From positions 17,680,641 to 17,744,640 of the forward strand of contig OX104122.1 in assembly GCA_944474755.1 (NCBI GenBank): a stretch of 64,000 nucleotides of DNA, given 5' to 3'. The notes beneath the pieces were generated by a model that saw only the letters and a list, made by a program, of their open reading frames with translations, made no database searches and was not told the origin of the DNA. The stretch comes from Limnoperna fortunei (lineage: Eukaryota > Mollusca > Bivalvia > Mytilida > Modiolidae). This document shows positions 12,401-25,343 of this stretch, in pieces. A program made the translations under genes and the position numbers. Within the stretch, counting starts at the first letter, position 1. Each line of letters begins with the position of its first letter.

Positions 12401-15400
12401 TTTCTTTATTGAGTTTTGTACAGTTTGTTGACTGTTTCTTTATTGAGTTTTGTACAGTTTATTGACTGGTTCTTTATTGAGTTTTGTACAGTTTATTGAC
12501 TGTTTCTTTATTGAGTTTTGTACAGTTTATTGACTGGTTCTTTGTTTAGTTTTGTACAGTTTATTGACTGTTTCTTTATTTAGTTTTGTGCAGTTTGTTG
12601 ACTGTTTCTTTATTTAGTTTTTTACAGTTTATTGACTGTTTCTTTATTGAGTTTTGTACAGTTTATTGACTGGTTCTTTGTTTAGTTTTGTACAGTTTAT
12701 TGACTGTTTCTTTATTTAGTTTTGTGCAGTTTGTTGACTGTTTCTTTATTGAGTTTTGTACAGTTTATTGACTGGTTCTTTATTGAGTTTTGTACAGTTT
12801 ATTGACTGGTTCTTTATTGAGTTTTGTACAGTTTATTGACTGGTTCTTTATTGAGTTTTGTACAGTTTATTGACTGGTTCTTTATTGTGTTTTGTACAGT
12901 TTATTGACTGTTTCTTTATTGAGTTTTGTACAGTTTATTGACTGTTTCTTTATTGAGTTTTGTACAGTTTATTGACTGGTTCTCCATTGAGTTTTGTACA
13001 GTTTATTGACTGGTTCTTTTTTCAGTTTTGTACAGTTTATTGACTGGTTCTTTATTCAGTTTTGTAAAGTTTATTGACTGGTTCTTTATTGAGTTTTGTA
13101 CAGTTTATTGACTGGTTCTTTATTGAGTTTTGTACAGTTTATTGACTGTTTCTTTGTTCAGTTTTGTACAGTTTATTGACTGGTTCTTTATTCAGTTTTG
13201 TACAGTTTATTGACGGGTTATTTATTGAGTTTTCTACATTTTATTGACTGTTACTTTATTTAGTTGTGTACAGTTTATTGACTGTTTCTTTATTGAGTTT
13301 TGTGCATTTTATTGACTATTTCTTTATTTAGTTTTTTACAGTTTATTGACTGCCTCTTTATTCAGTTTTGTACAGTTTATTGACTGGTTCTTTGATGAGT
13401 TTTGTACAGTTTATTGACTGTTTCTTTATTGAGTTTTGTACAGTTTCTTGACTGGTTCTTTGTTCAGTTTTGTATAGTTTATTTACTGGTTCTTTATTGA
13501 GTTTGTACAGTTTATTGACTGGTTCTTTATTTAGTTTCGTACAGTTTATTGACTGGTTCTTTATTGAGTTTTGTACAGTTTATTGACTGGTTCTTTATTG
13601 AGTTTTGTACAGTTTATTGACTGGTTCTTTATTGAGTTTTGTACAGTTTATTGACTGGTTCTTTATTCAGTTTTGTATAGTTTATTGACTGTTTCTTTAT
13701 TTAGTTTTGTACAGTTTATTGACTGGTTCTTTATTGAGTTTTGTACAGTTTATTGACTGGTTCTTTTATTAGTTTTGTACAGTTTATTGACTGTTTCTTT
13801 ATTTAGTTTTGTGCAGTTTATTGACTGTTTCTTTAATTAGTTTTGTACAGTTTATTGACTGGTTCTTTATTCAGTTTTCTATAGTTTATTGACTGGTTCT
13901 TTATTGAGTTTTGTACAGTTTATTGACTGTTTCTTTATTGAGTTTTGTACAGTTTATTGACTTTTTCTTTATTGAGTTTTGTACAGTTTATTGACTGGTT
14001 CTTTGTTCAGTTTTGTACAGTTTATTGACTGTTTGTTCATTGAGTTTTGTACAGTTTACAGACTGGTTCTTTATTTAGTTTTGTACAGTTTATTTACTGT
14101 TTCTTTATTGAGTTTTGTACAGTTTATTGACTGTTTCTTTATTTAGTTTTGTACAGTTTATTGACTGTTTCTTTTTGAGTTTTGTACAGTTTATTGACTG
14201 GTTCTTTGTTGAGTTTTGTACAGTTTATTGACTGTTCTTTATTTAGTTTCGTACAGTTTATCGACTGGTTCTTTATTGAGTTTTGTACAATTTATTGACT
14301 GGTTCTTTATTGAATTTTGTACAGTTTATTGACTGTTTCTTTATTGATTGAGGTTTGTACAGTTTATTGACTGGTTCTTTATTGAGTTTTGTACAGTTTC
14401 TTTACTGATTCTTTATTGAGTTTTGTACAGTTTATTGACTGTTTCTTTATTGAGTTTTGTACAGTTTCTTGACTGATTTTTTATTGAGTTTTGTACAGTT
14501 TATTGACTGGTTCTTTATTGAGTTTTGTACAGTTTATTGACTGGTTCTTTACTGAGTTTTGAACAGTTTATTGACTGGTTCTTCATTGAGTTTTAAACAG
14601 TTTATTGACTGGTTCTTTTTCAGTTTTGTACAGTTTATTGACTGGTTCTTTATTCAGTTTTGTACAGTTTATTGACTGTTTCTTTATTGAGTTTTGTACA
14701 GTTTGTTGACTGTTTGTTTATTGAGTTTTGTACAGTTTATTGACTGGTTCTTTATTTAGTTTTGTACAGTTTATTGACTGTTTCTTTATTGAGTTTTGTA
14801 CAGTTTATTGACTGGTTCTCTATTGAGTTTTGTACAGTTTATTGACTGGTTCTTTATTAAGTTTTGTACAGTTTATTGACTGGTTCTTTATTGAGTTTTG
14901 TACATTTTATTGACTGGTTCCGTATTCAGTTTTGTACAGTTTATTGACTGTTTCTTTACTGCGTTTTTTACAGTTTATTGACTGGTTCTTTATTGAGTTT
15001 TGTACAGTTTATTGATTGGTTCCTTATTGAGTTTCGTACAGTTTATTGACTGGTTCTTTTATGAGTTTTGTACAGATTATTGACTGTTTCTTTATTGAGT
15101 TTTGTATAGTTTATTGACTGGTTCTTTATTTAGTTTTGAACAGTTTATTGACTGTTTCTTAACTCAGTTTTCGAAAGTTTATCGACTGTTTCTTTATTGA
15201 GTTTTGTACAGTTTATTGACTGGTTCTTTCTTCAGTTTTGTACAGTTTATTGACTGTTTCTTTTTTGAGTTTTGTACAATTTATTGACTGTTTCTTTATT
15301 GAGTTTTGTACAGTTTATTGACTGGTTCTTTATTTAGTTTTGTACAGTTTATTGTCTGTTTCTTTATTGAGTTTTGTACAGTTTATTGACTGGTTCATTA

Positions 15401-15912
15401 TTTAGTTTTGTACAGTTTATTGACTGTTTCTTTATTTAGTTTTGTGCAGTTTGTTGACTGTTTCTTTATTTAGTTTTTTACAGTTTATTGACTGGTTCTT
15501 TATTGAGTTTTGTACAATTTATTGACTGATTCTTTATTGAGTTTTGTACAGTTTATTGACTGGTTCTTTGTTGAGTTTTGTACAGTTTATTGACTGTGTC
15601 TTTATTGAGTTTTGTACAGTTTATTGACTGGTTCTTTATTGAGTTTTGTACAGTTTATTGACTGTTTCTTGATTGAGTTTTGTACAGTTTATTGACTTTT
15701 TCTTTATTGAGTTTTGAGCAGTTTATTGACTGGTTCTTCATTGAGTTTTGAACAGTTTATTGACTGATTCTTTATTGAGTTTTTTACAGTTTATTGACTG
15801 GCTCTTTATTCAGTTTTGTACAGTTTATTGACTGGTTCTTTGATGAGTTTTGTACAGTTTATTGACTGTTTCTTTATTGAGTTTTGTACAGTTTATTGAC
15901 TGTTTCTTTATT
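9482..15912 (+). repeat. 6.39-kb higher-order repeat unit, copy 2
   Basis: Second tandem copy of the 6392-bp unit. It abuts copy 1 and diverges from it at about 15912, where TTTAG replaces TTGAG. Differences from copy 1 include GGTTCTTTGATG for GGTTCCTTGATG near 15836, and ACAATTTATTG for ACAGTTTATTG near 15277. The near identity over 6.4 kb points to a recent block duplication by unequal exchange, or to an assembly duplication. Confidence 0.9.
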
Positions 15913-18869
15913 TAGTTTTGTACAGTTTATTGACTGTTTCTTTTTGAGTTTTGTACAGTTTATTGACTGGTTCTTTGTTGAGTTTTGTACAGTTTATTGA
16001 CTGTTCTTTATTTAGTTTCGTACAGTTTATCGACTGGTTCTTTATTGAGTTTTGTACAATTTATTGACTGGTTCTTTATTGAATTTTGTACAGTTTATTG
16101 ACTGTTTCTTTATTGATTGAGGTTTGTACAGTTTATTGACTGGTTCTTTATTGAGTTTTGTACAGTTTCTTGACTGATTCTTTATTGAGTTTTGTACAGT
16201 TTATTGACTGGTTCTTTATTGAGTTTTGTACAGTTTCTTGACTGATTTTTTATTGAGTTTTGTACAGTTTGTTGACTGTTTCTTTATTGAGTTTTGTACA
16301 GTTTATTGACTGGTTCTTTATTTAGTTTTGTACAGTTTATTGACTGTTTCTTTATTGAGTTTTGTACAATTTATTGACTGGTTCTTTTTCAGTTTTGTAC
16401 AGTTTATTGACTGTTTCTTTATTTAGTTTTGTGCAGTTTGTTGACTGTTTCTTTATTTAGTTTTTTACAGTTTATTGACTGTTTCTTTATTGAGTTTTGT
16501 ACAGTTTATTGACTGGTTCTTTGTTTAGTTTTGTACAGTTTTTTGACTGTTTCTTTATTTAGTTTTGTGCAGTTTGTTGACTGTTTCTTTATTGAGTTTT
16601 GTACAGTTTATTGACTGGTTCTTTATTGAGTTTTGTACAGTTTATTGACTGGTTCTTTACTGAGTTTTGTACAGTTTATTGACTGGTTCTTTATTGAGTT
16701 TTGTACAGTTTATTGACTGGTTCTTTATTGAGTTTTGTACAGTTTATTGACTGTTTCTTTATTGAGTTTTGTACAGTTTATTGACTGTTTCTTTATTGAG
16801 TTTTGTACAGTTTATTGACTGGTTCTCCATTGAGTTTTGTACAGTTTATTGACTGGTTCTTTTTTCAGTTTTGTACAGTTTATTGACTGGTTCTTTATTC
16901 AGTTTTGTAAAGTTTATTGGCTGGTTCTTTATTGAGTTTTGTACAGTTTATTGACTGGTTCTTTATTGAGTTTTGTACAGTTTATTGACTGTTTCTTTGT
17001 TCAGTTTTGTACAGTTTATTGACTGGTTCTTTATTCAGTTTTGTACAGTTTATTGACGGGTTATTTATTGAGTTTTCTACATTTTATTGACTGTTACTTT
17101 ATTTAGTTGTGTACAGTTTATTGACTGTTTCTTTATTGAGTTTTGTGCAGTTTATTGACTATTTCTTTATTTAGTTTTTTACAGTTTATTGACTGGCTCT
17201 TTATTCAGTTTTGTACAGTTTATTGACTGGTTCTTTGATGAGTTTTGTACAGTTTATTAACTGTTTCTTTATTGAGTTTTGTACAGTTTCTTGACTGGTT
17301 CTTTGTTCAGTTTTGTATAGTTTATTTACTGGTTCTTTATTGAGTTTGTACAGTTTATTGACTGGTTCTTTATTTAGTTTCGTACAGTTTATTGACTGGT
17401 TCTTTATTGAGTTTTGTACAGTTTATTGACTGGTTCTTTATTGAGTTTTGAACAGTTTATTGACTGGTTCTTTATTGAGTTTTGTACAGTTTATTGACTG
17501 GTTCTTTATTCAGTTTTGTATAGTTTATTGACTTTTTCTTTATTTAGTTTTGTACAGTTTATTGACTGGTTCTTTATTGAGTTTTGTACAGTTTATTGAC
17601 TGGTTCTTTTATTAGTTTTGTACAGTTTATTGACTGTTTCTTTATTTAGTTTTGTGCAGTTTATTGACTGTTTCTTTAATTAGTTTTGTACAGTTTATTG
17701 ACTGGTTCTTTATTGAGTTTTCTATAGTTTATTGACTGGTTCTTTATTGAGTTTTGTACAGTTTATTGACTGTTTCTTTATTGAGTTTTGTACAGTTTAT
17801 TGACTTTTTCTTTATTGAGTTTTGTACAGTTTATTGACTGGTTCTTTGTTCAGTTTTGTACAGTTTATTGACTGTTTGTTTATTGAGTTTTGTACAGTTT
17901 ACAGACTGGTTCTTTATTGAGTTTTGTACAGTTTATTTACTGTTTCTTTATTGAGTTTTGTACAGTTTATTGACTGTTTCTTTATTTAGTTTTGTACAGT
18001 TTATTGACTGTTTCTTTTTGAGTTTTGTACAGTTTATTGACTGGTTCTTTGTTGAGTTTTGTACAGTTTATTGACTGTTCTTTATTTAGTTTCGTACAGT
18101 TTATCGACTGGTTCTTTATTGAGTTTTGTACAATTTATTGACTGGTTCTTTATTGAATTTTGTACAGTTTATTGACTGTTTCTTTATTGATTGAGGTTTG
18201 TACAGTTTATTGACTGGTTCTTTATTGAGTTTTGTACAGTTTCTTCACTGATTCTTTATTGAGTTTTGTACAGTTTATTGACTGGTTCTTTATTGAGTTT
18301 TGTACAGTTTCTTGACTGATTTTTTATTGAGTTTTGTACAGTTTATTGACTGGTTCTTTATTGAGTTTTGTACAGTTTATTGACTGGTTCTTTATTCAGT
18401 TTTGAACAGTTTATTGACTGGTTCTTCATTGAGTTTTAAACAGTTTATTGACTGGTTCTTTTTCAGTTTTGTACAGTTTATTGACTGGTTCTTTATTCAG
18501 TTTTGTACAGTTTATTGACTGTTTCTTTATTGAGTTTTGTACAGTTTGTTGACTGTTTCTTTATTGAGTTTTGTACAGTTTATTGACTGGTTCTTTATTT
18601 AGTTTTGTACAGTTTATTGACTGTTTCTTTATTGAGTTTTGTACAGTTTATTGACTGGTTCTTTATTGAGTTTTGTACAGTTTATTGACTGGTTCTTTAT
18701 TCAGTTTTGTATAGTTTATTGACTTTTTCTTTATTTAGTTTTGTACAGTTTATTGACTGGTTCTTTATTGAGTTTTGTACAGTTTATTGACTGGTTCTTT
18801 TATTAGTTTTGTACAGTTTATTGACTGTTTCTTTATTTAGTTTTGTGCAGTTTATTGACTGTTTCTTTA

Positions 18870-20258
18870 ATTAGTTTTGTACAGTTTATTGACTGGTTCT
18901 TTATTAAGTTTTGTACAGTTTATTGACTGGTTCTTTATTGAGTTTTGTACATTTTATTGACTGGTTCCGTATTCAATTTTGTACAGTTTATTGACTGTTT
19001 CTTTACTGCGTTTTTTACAGTTTATTGACTGGTTCTTTATTGAGTTTTGTACAGTTTATTGATTGGTTCCTTATTGAGTTTCGTACAGTTTATTGACTGG
19101 TTCTTTTATGAGTTTTGTACAGATTATTGACTGTTTCTTTATTGAGTTTTGTACAGTTTATTGACTGGTTCTTTATTTAGTTTTGTACAGTTTATTGTCT
19201 GTTTCTTTATTGAGTTTTGTACAGTTTATTGACTGGTTCATTATTTAGTTTTGTACAATTTATTGACTGTTTCTTTATTTAGTTTTATGCAGTTTGTTGA
19301 CTGTTTCTTTATTTAGTTTTTTACAGTTTATTGACTGGTTCTTTATTGAGTTTTGTACAGTTTATTGACTGATTCTTTATTGAGTTTTGTACAGTTTATT
19401 GACTGGTTCTTTGTTGAGTTTTGTACAGTTTATTGACTGTGTCTTTATTGAGTTTTGTACAGTTTATTGACTGGTTCTTTATCGAGTTTTGTACAGTTTA
19501 TTGACTGTTTCTTGATTGAGTTTTGTACAGTTTATTGACTTTTTCTTTATTGAGTTTTGAGCAGTTTATTGACTGGTTCTTCATTGAGTTTTGAACAGTT
19601 TATTGACTCGTTCTTTTTTCAGTTTTGTACAGTTTATTGACTGGTTCTTTATTCAGTTTTGTACAGTTTATTGACTGTTTCTTTATTGAGTTTTGTACAG
19701 TTTGTTGACTGTTTCTTTTTTCAGTTTTGTACAGTTAATTGACTGGTTCTTTATTCAGTTTTGTACAGTTTATTGACTGGTTCTTTATTGAGTTTTGTAC
19801 AGTTTATTGACTGGTTCTTTATTGAGTTTTGTACAGTTTATTGACTGTTTCTTTGTTCAGTTTTGTACAGTTTATTGACTGGTTCTTTATTCAGTTTTGT
19901 ACAGTTTATTGACGGGTTCTTTATTGAGTTTTCTACATTTTATTGGCTGTTACTTTATTTAGTTGTGTACAATTTATTGACTGGTCCTTTATATAGTTTT
20001 GTACAGTTTATTGACTGTTTTTTATTTAGTTTTGTACAGTTTATTGACAGTTTCTTTATTTAGTTTTGTACAGTTTATTGACTGGTTCTTTATTTGAGTT
20101 TTGTACAGTTTATTGACTGTTTCTTCATTGATTGAGTTTTGAACAGTTTATTGACCGGTTTTTTATTGAGTTTTATACAGTTTATTGAATGGTTTTTTAT
20201 TCAGTTTTGTACAGTTTATTGAATGGTTCTTTATTGAGTTTTGTACAGTTTATTGACT
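18870..20258 (+). repeat. 1.39-kb duplicated satellite segment, copy 1
   Basis: This segment repeats at 20747-22135 with an offset of 1877 bp. Anchors are the GGTTCCGTATTCAATTTTG monomer (about 18964 and 20841) and the TTTCTACATTTTATTGGCTG monomer (about 19928 and 21805). Differences seen include TTTTATGCAG against TTTTGTGCAG, and TTTTTATTTAG against TTTTTACTTAG. The roughly 0.5 kb between the copies (20259-20746) resembles 18170-18680, so the duplication is compound. Confidence 0.85.
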
Positions 20259-20746
20259 GTTTCTTTATTGATTGAGGTTTGTACAGTTTATTGACTGGTT
20301 CTTTATTGAGTTTTGTACAGTTTCTTCACTGATTCTTTATTGAGTTTTGTACAGTTTATTGACTGGTTCTTTATTGAGTTTTGTACAGTTTCTTGACTGA
20401 TTTTTTATTGAGTTTTGTACAGTTTATTGACTGGTTCTTTATTGAGTTTTGTACAGTTTATTGACTGGTTCTTTACTGAGTTTTGAACAGTTTATTGACT
20501 GGTTCTTCATTGAGTTTTAAACAGTTTATTGACTGGTTCTTTTTCAGTTTTGTACAGTTTATTGACTGGTTCTTTATTCAGTTTTGTACAGTTTATTGAC
20601 TGTTTCTTTATTGAGTTTTGTACAGTTTGTTGACTGTTTCTTTATTGAGTTTTGTACAGTTTATTGACTGGTTCTTTATTTAGTTTTGTACAGTTTATTG
20701 ACTGTTTCTTTATTGAGTTTTGTACAGTTTATTGACTGGTTCTTTA

Positions 20747-22135
20747 TTGAGTTTTGTACAGTTTATTGACTGGTTCTTTATTAAGTTTTGTACAGTTTAT
20801 TGACTGGTTCTTTATTGAGTTTTGTACATTTTATTGACTGGTTCCGTATTCAATTTTGTACAGTTTATTGACTGTTTCTTTACTGCGTTTTTTACAGTTT
20901 ATTGACTGGTTCTTTATTGAGTTTTGTACAGTTTATTGATTGGTTCCTTATTGAGTTTCGTACAGTTTATTGACTGGTTCTTTTATGAGTTTTGTACAGA
21001 TTATTGACTGTTTCTTTATTGAGTTTTGTACAGTTTATTGACTGGTTCTTTATTTAGTTTTGTACAGTTTATTGTCTGTTTCTTTATTGAGTTTTGTACA
21101 GTTTATTGACTGGTTCATTATTTAGTTTTGTACAATTTATTGACTGTTTCTTTATTTAGTTTTGTGCAGTTTGTTGACTGTTTCTTTATTTAGTTTTTTA
21201 CAGTTTATTGACTGGTTCTTTATTGAGTTTTGTACAGTTTATTGACTGATTCTTTATTGAGTTTTGTACAGTTTATTGACTGGTTCTTTGTTGAGTTTTG
21301 TACAGTTTATTGACTGTGTCTTTATTGAGTTTTGTACAGTTTATTGACTGGTTCTTTATCGAGTTTTGTACAGTTTATTGACTGTTTCTTGATTGAGTTT
21401 TGTACAGTTTATTGACTTTTTCTTTATTGAGTTTTGAGCAGTTTATTGACTGGTTCTTCATTGAGTTTTGAACAGTTTATTGACTCGTTCTTTTTTCAGT
21501 TTTGTACAGTTTATTGACTGGTTCTTTATTCAGTTTTGTACAGTTTATTGACTGTTTCTTTATTGAGTTTTGAACAGTTTGTTGACTGTTTCTTTTTTCA
21601 GTTTTGTACAGTTAATTGACTGGTTCTTTATTCAGTTTTGTACAGTTTATTGACTGGTTCTTTATTGAGTTTTGTACAGTTTATTGACTGGTTCTTTATT
21701 GAGTTTTGTACAGTTTATTGACTGTTTCTTTGTTCAGTTTTGTACAGTTTATTGACTGGTTCTTTATTCAGTTTTGTACAGTTTATTGACGGGTTCTTTA
21801 TTGAGTTTTCTACATTTTATTGGCTGTTACTTTATTTAGTTGTGTACAATTTATTGACTGGTCCTTTATATAGTTTTGTACAGTTTATTGACTGTTTTTT
21901 ACTTAGTTTTGTACAGTTTATTGACAGTTTCTTTATTTAGTTTTGTACAGTTTATTGACTGGTTCTTTATTTGAGTTTTGTACAGTTTATTGACTGTTTC
22001 TTCATTCATTGAGTTTTGAACAGTTTATTGACCGGTTTTTTATTGAGTTTTATACAGTTTATTGAATGGTTTTTTATTCAGTTTTGTACAGTTTATTGAA
22101 TGGTTCTTTATTGAGTTTTGTACAGTTTATTGACT
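20747..22135 (+). repeat. 1.39-kb duplicated satellite segment, copy 2
   Basis: Second copy of the segment at 18870-20258. It ends where the TTAAG monomer at about 22140 replaces the TTGATTGAGG monomer of the first copy. One distinctive difference is TTCATTCATTGAG near 22004 against TTCATTGATTGAG near 20127. Confidence 0.85.
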
Positions 22136-24502
22136 GGTTCTTTATTAAGTTTTGTACAGTTTATTGACTGGTTCTGTATTCAGTTTTGTACAGTTTATTG
22201 ACTGGTTCTCCATTGAGTTTTGTACAGTTTATTGACTGGTTCTGTATTCAGTTTTGTACAGTTTATTGACTGGTTCTTTATTGGGTTTTAGTGCAATTTA
22301 TTGACTGGTTCTTTATTGAGTTTTGTACAGTTTATTCACTGTTTCTTTATTGAGTTTTGTACAGTTGATTGACTGGTTCTTTATTGAGTTTTATACAGTT
22401 TATTAACGTGTTCTTTATTGAGTTTTCTACATTTTACCGGCTGTTACTTTATTTAGTTGTGTGCAATTTATTGACTGGTCCTTTATATAGTTTTGGATAG
22501 TTTATTGACTGTTTTTTTATTTAGTTTTGTACAGTTTTTTGACAGTTGCTTTATTTAGTTTTGTACAGTTTATTGACTGGTTCTTTATTTGAGTTTTGTA
22601 CAGTTTATTGACTGCTTCTTCATTGATTGAGTTTTGAACAGTTTATTGACTGGTTCTTTACTGACTTTTGTACAGTTTATTGACCGGTTCTTTATTGAGT
22701 TTTATACAGTTTATTGAATGGTTCTTTATTCAGTTTTGTACAATTTATTGAATTGTTCTTTATTGAGTTTTTTGTACAGTTTATTGACTGGTTCTTTATT
22801 TGAGTTTTGTACAGTTTATTGACTGCTTCTTCATTGATTGAGTTTTGATCAGTTTATTGACTGATTCTTTATTGACTTTTGTACAGTTTATTGACCGGTT
22901 CTTTATTGAGTTTTATACAGTTTATTGAATGGTTCTTTATTGAGTTTTGTACAATTTATTGTATGGTTCTTTATTGAGTTTTGTACAGTTTATTGACTGG
23001 TTCTTTATTAAATTTTGTACAGTTTATTGACTGGTTCTTTATTGCGTTTTGTACAGTTTATTGACTGGTTCTTTATTCAGTTTTGTACAGCTTATTGACT
23101 GGTTCTTTATTGAGTTTTGTACAGTTTATTGACTGGTCCTTTAATGAGTTTTGTACAGTTTATTCACTGGTTCTTTATTCAGTTTTGTACAGTTTATTGA
23201 CTGCTTCTTCATTGATTGAGGTTTGTACAGTTTATTGACTGGTTCTTTATTGAGTTTTGTACAGTTTTTTGACTGGTTCTTTATTGAGTTTTATACAGTT
23301 TATTGAATGGTTCTTTATTCAGTTTTGTACAATTTATTGAATGGTTCTTTATTGAGTTTTGTACAGTTTATTGACTGGTTCTTTATTGCGTTTTGTACAG
23401 TTTATTGACTGGTTCTTTATTCAGTTTTGTACAGTTAATTGACAGTTTCTTTTTTTAGTTTTGTACAGTTTATTGACTGGTTCTTTATTGAATTTTGACA
23501 GTTGATTGACTGTTTCTTTATTGAGTTTTGTACAGTTTATTGACTGGTTCTTTATTGAGTTTTGTACAGTTTATTGACTGGTTCTTTATTTAGTTTTGTA
23601 CAGTTTACTGACTGTTTCTTTATTTAGTTTTGTGCAGTTTATTGACAGTTTTTTTATTAAGTTTTGTAAAGTTTATCGACTGTTTCTTTATTGAGTTTTG
23701 TACAGTTTATTGACTGGTTCTTTATTGAGTTTTGTACAGTTTATTGACTGGTTCTTTATTTAGTTTTGTACAGTTTACTGACTGTTTCTTTATTTAGTTT
23801 TGTGCAGTTTATTGACTGTTTTTTTATTTAGTTTTGTAAAGTTTATCGACTGTTTCTTTATTAAGTTTTGTACAGTTTATTGACTGGTTCTTTGTTCAGA
23901 TTAGTACAGTTTATTGACTGTTTCTTTATTGAGTTTTGTACAGTTTATTGACAGTTTCTTTATTTACTTTGTACAGTTTATTGACTGTTTCTTTATTTAG
24001 TTTTGTACAGTTTATTGACTGTTTCTTTATTGAGTTTTGTACTGTTTATTGACTGGTTCTTTATTGAGTTTTGTACAGTTTATTGACTGATTCTTTATTG
24101 AGTTTTGTACAGTTTATTGACTGGTTCTTTATTGAGTTTTGTACAGTTTATTGACTGTTTCTTTATTGAGTTTTGTACAGTTTATTGACTGTTTCTTTAT
24201 TTAGTTTTGTACAGTTTATTAACTGTTTCTTTATTGAGTTTTGTACAGTTTATCGACTGGTTCTTTATTGAGTTTTGTACAGTTTATTGACTGTTTCTTT
24301 ATTGAGTTTTGTACAGTTTATTGACTTGTTCTTTATTGAGTTTTGTACAGTTTATTGATTGGTTCTTTATTTAGTTTTGTACAGTTTATTGACTGTTTTT
24401 TTATTTAGTTTTGTGCAGTTTATTGACTGTTTCTTTATTTAGTGTTGTATAGTTTATTGACTGGTTCTTTATTCAGTTTTGTACAGTTTATCGACTGGTT
24501 CT

Positions 24503-24712
24503 TTATTGAGTTTTGTACAATTTATTGACTGGTTCTTTATTGAATTTTGTACAGTTCATTGACTGTTGTAGCAATTTTTCCAGTTCCACCAAGTGTACGT
24601 TTCGCTCCCCAGTGATTTTTCTAGCCCCACGTGTTTTTGTTGATATCTGAAGTTTACGGGGCCCTTTTTGTTGAAATATTTGTGTTGCAAGACAATTTTC
24701 TAGACATTGCAT
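24503..24712 (-). pseudogene. Short basic reading frame at the left end of island copy 1, running into satellite (possible relic or captured exon)
   Basis: I do not recognise this protein. The frame opens with ATG at 24712 on the minus strand and runs 69 codons. About the first 50 residues are island sequence and the last 19 are translated satellite (they begin SMNCTKF). The island part is rich in Lys, Arg and Gln: it contains QQKGPRK, STKTRGARK and TGERN, and ends in a leucine-spaced LVELEKLLQQ that could form a short helix. Its DNA is more GC-rich than the rest of the island. It lies about 230 bp from the TATA box, on the opposite strand. It is present only in copy 1, because the other three copies lack this end. 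It could be a captured exon, a decayed transposon gene, or chance; the satellite tail argues against a normal protein. Confidence 0.25.
24557..24567 (+). repeat. Target-site duplication, left copy
   Basis: CATTGACTGTT directly abuts the left edge of the island and is repeated at the right edge. The C is unusual: most monomers read TATTGACTG. One base is ambiguous because the element could end in TAC, so the duplication is 10 or 11 bp. Confidence 0.7.
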
Positions 24713-24942
24713 TACTACAACTTCTTTCTAGTGAATGGTGTTAATGATTCATGGATACTGTACTGAATTTTTTGTGGGAATACTTCCGAATTGGTGAGTG
24801 AGATCACGATAAATAACAATGTAATTATTTTGCATGTTTTTAAAAGAGTATTAATTAGAATTGTAAAAGTAATGTTTTTTCTACGATATTTCGATCCTTT
24901 TGTAATGTTTTTGAGAATGTTCGAGACGCGATAAATAAGCAC

Positions 24943-24950
24943 TATAAATA
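24943..24950 (+). promoter_or_regulatory. TATA box candidate, island copy 1
   Basis: TATAAATA fits the TATAWAWR consensus and is followed by CCCCC. A start site about 30 bases downstream would fall at the E-box palindrome, with the intron candidate and AATAAA signal further downstream on the same strand. It is conserved in all four islands. Functional role is inferred. Confidence 0.45.
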
Positions 24951-24975
24951 CCCCCTATTTGAGCAATTTTAAGGT

Positions 24976-24992
24976 CACATGACAGTCATGTG
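24976..24992. promoter_or_regulatory. 17-bp E-box palindrome, island copy 1
   Basis: CACATGACaGTCATGTG is a perfect inverted repeat with one central base. Each arm holds a CANNTG E-box (CACATG/CATGTG) in the GTCACATGAC-like context favoured by bHLH-zip factors. It sits 25 bp downstream of the TATA box and is unchanged in all copies. Binding is inferred from sequence only. Confidence 0.4.
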
Positions 24993-25246
24993 GTCCGAAT
25001 GCTTTTTAAAGAAGCAAGAAATCTCTTTATAAATCTTCATGTCAACTTAAAGGTTTTGTTCTGTTTATTTTGAAACTATTTTAATGCATTAGAAATATAC
25101 GATTCACCACTTTTCATGAATTGTGCAGTGAATTCTATGGAAAATATGTAATAATAACAAATTATGATCTGTACATTTTCATTTATTTGTCATTATTTTT
25201 AAGATATTAAAACTGCATTTGTTAAATTTCATGCATTCAAATTCAT

Positions 25247-25286
25247 GTAAGTTCCATACTTTTATTGGTATTTTTGTTTATTGCAG
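25247..25286 (+). other. Candidate 40-bp intron, island copy 1
   Basis: It begins with GTAAGT, a consensus donor, and ends with a T-rich tract and TTTATTGCAG, a good acceptor. At 40 bp it is near the lower limit for animal introns. Both sites are intact in all four islands. The flanking sequence has stops in all frames, so any spliced product would be mainly non-coding; a 14-codon frame (MWSECF...) starts at 24988. Confidence 0.35.
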
Positions 25287-25343
25287 TTAATCGTATTCAA
25301 CTAAGGAAGAATAGTTGTAATAATTGCTTTTTGTACATCTTCA

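Larger units (their letters stand above)
1..24567 (+). repeat. 34-bp satellite array, block L1 (T-rich strand on +)
   Basis: About 720 head-to-tail monomers of 34 bp. Each is a 15-bp unit TTTATTGACTGGTTC followed by a 19-bp unit TTTATTGAGTTTTGTACAG, so the octamer TTTATTGA occurs twice per monomer. Common variants are GACTGG/GACTGT and TTGAG/TTCAG/TTTAG/TTAAG. Some monomers are 31-33 bp (TTTTTGAG for TTTATTGAG), and some carry an extra TTGA (TTGATTGAG). The first ~480 bp match, as reverse complement, the satellite just right of the islands near 57360-57970, and a related segment recurs near 22380-23000. No gene is seen. Short open stretches exist only where the usual TGA of the monomer is mutated. 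Certain as a satellite; its function is unknown. Confidence 0.98.
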
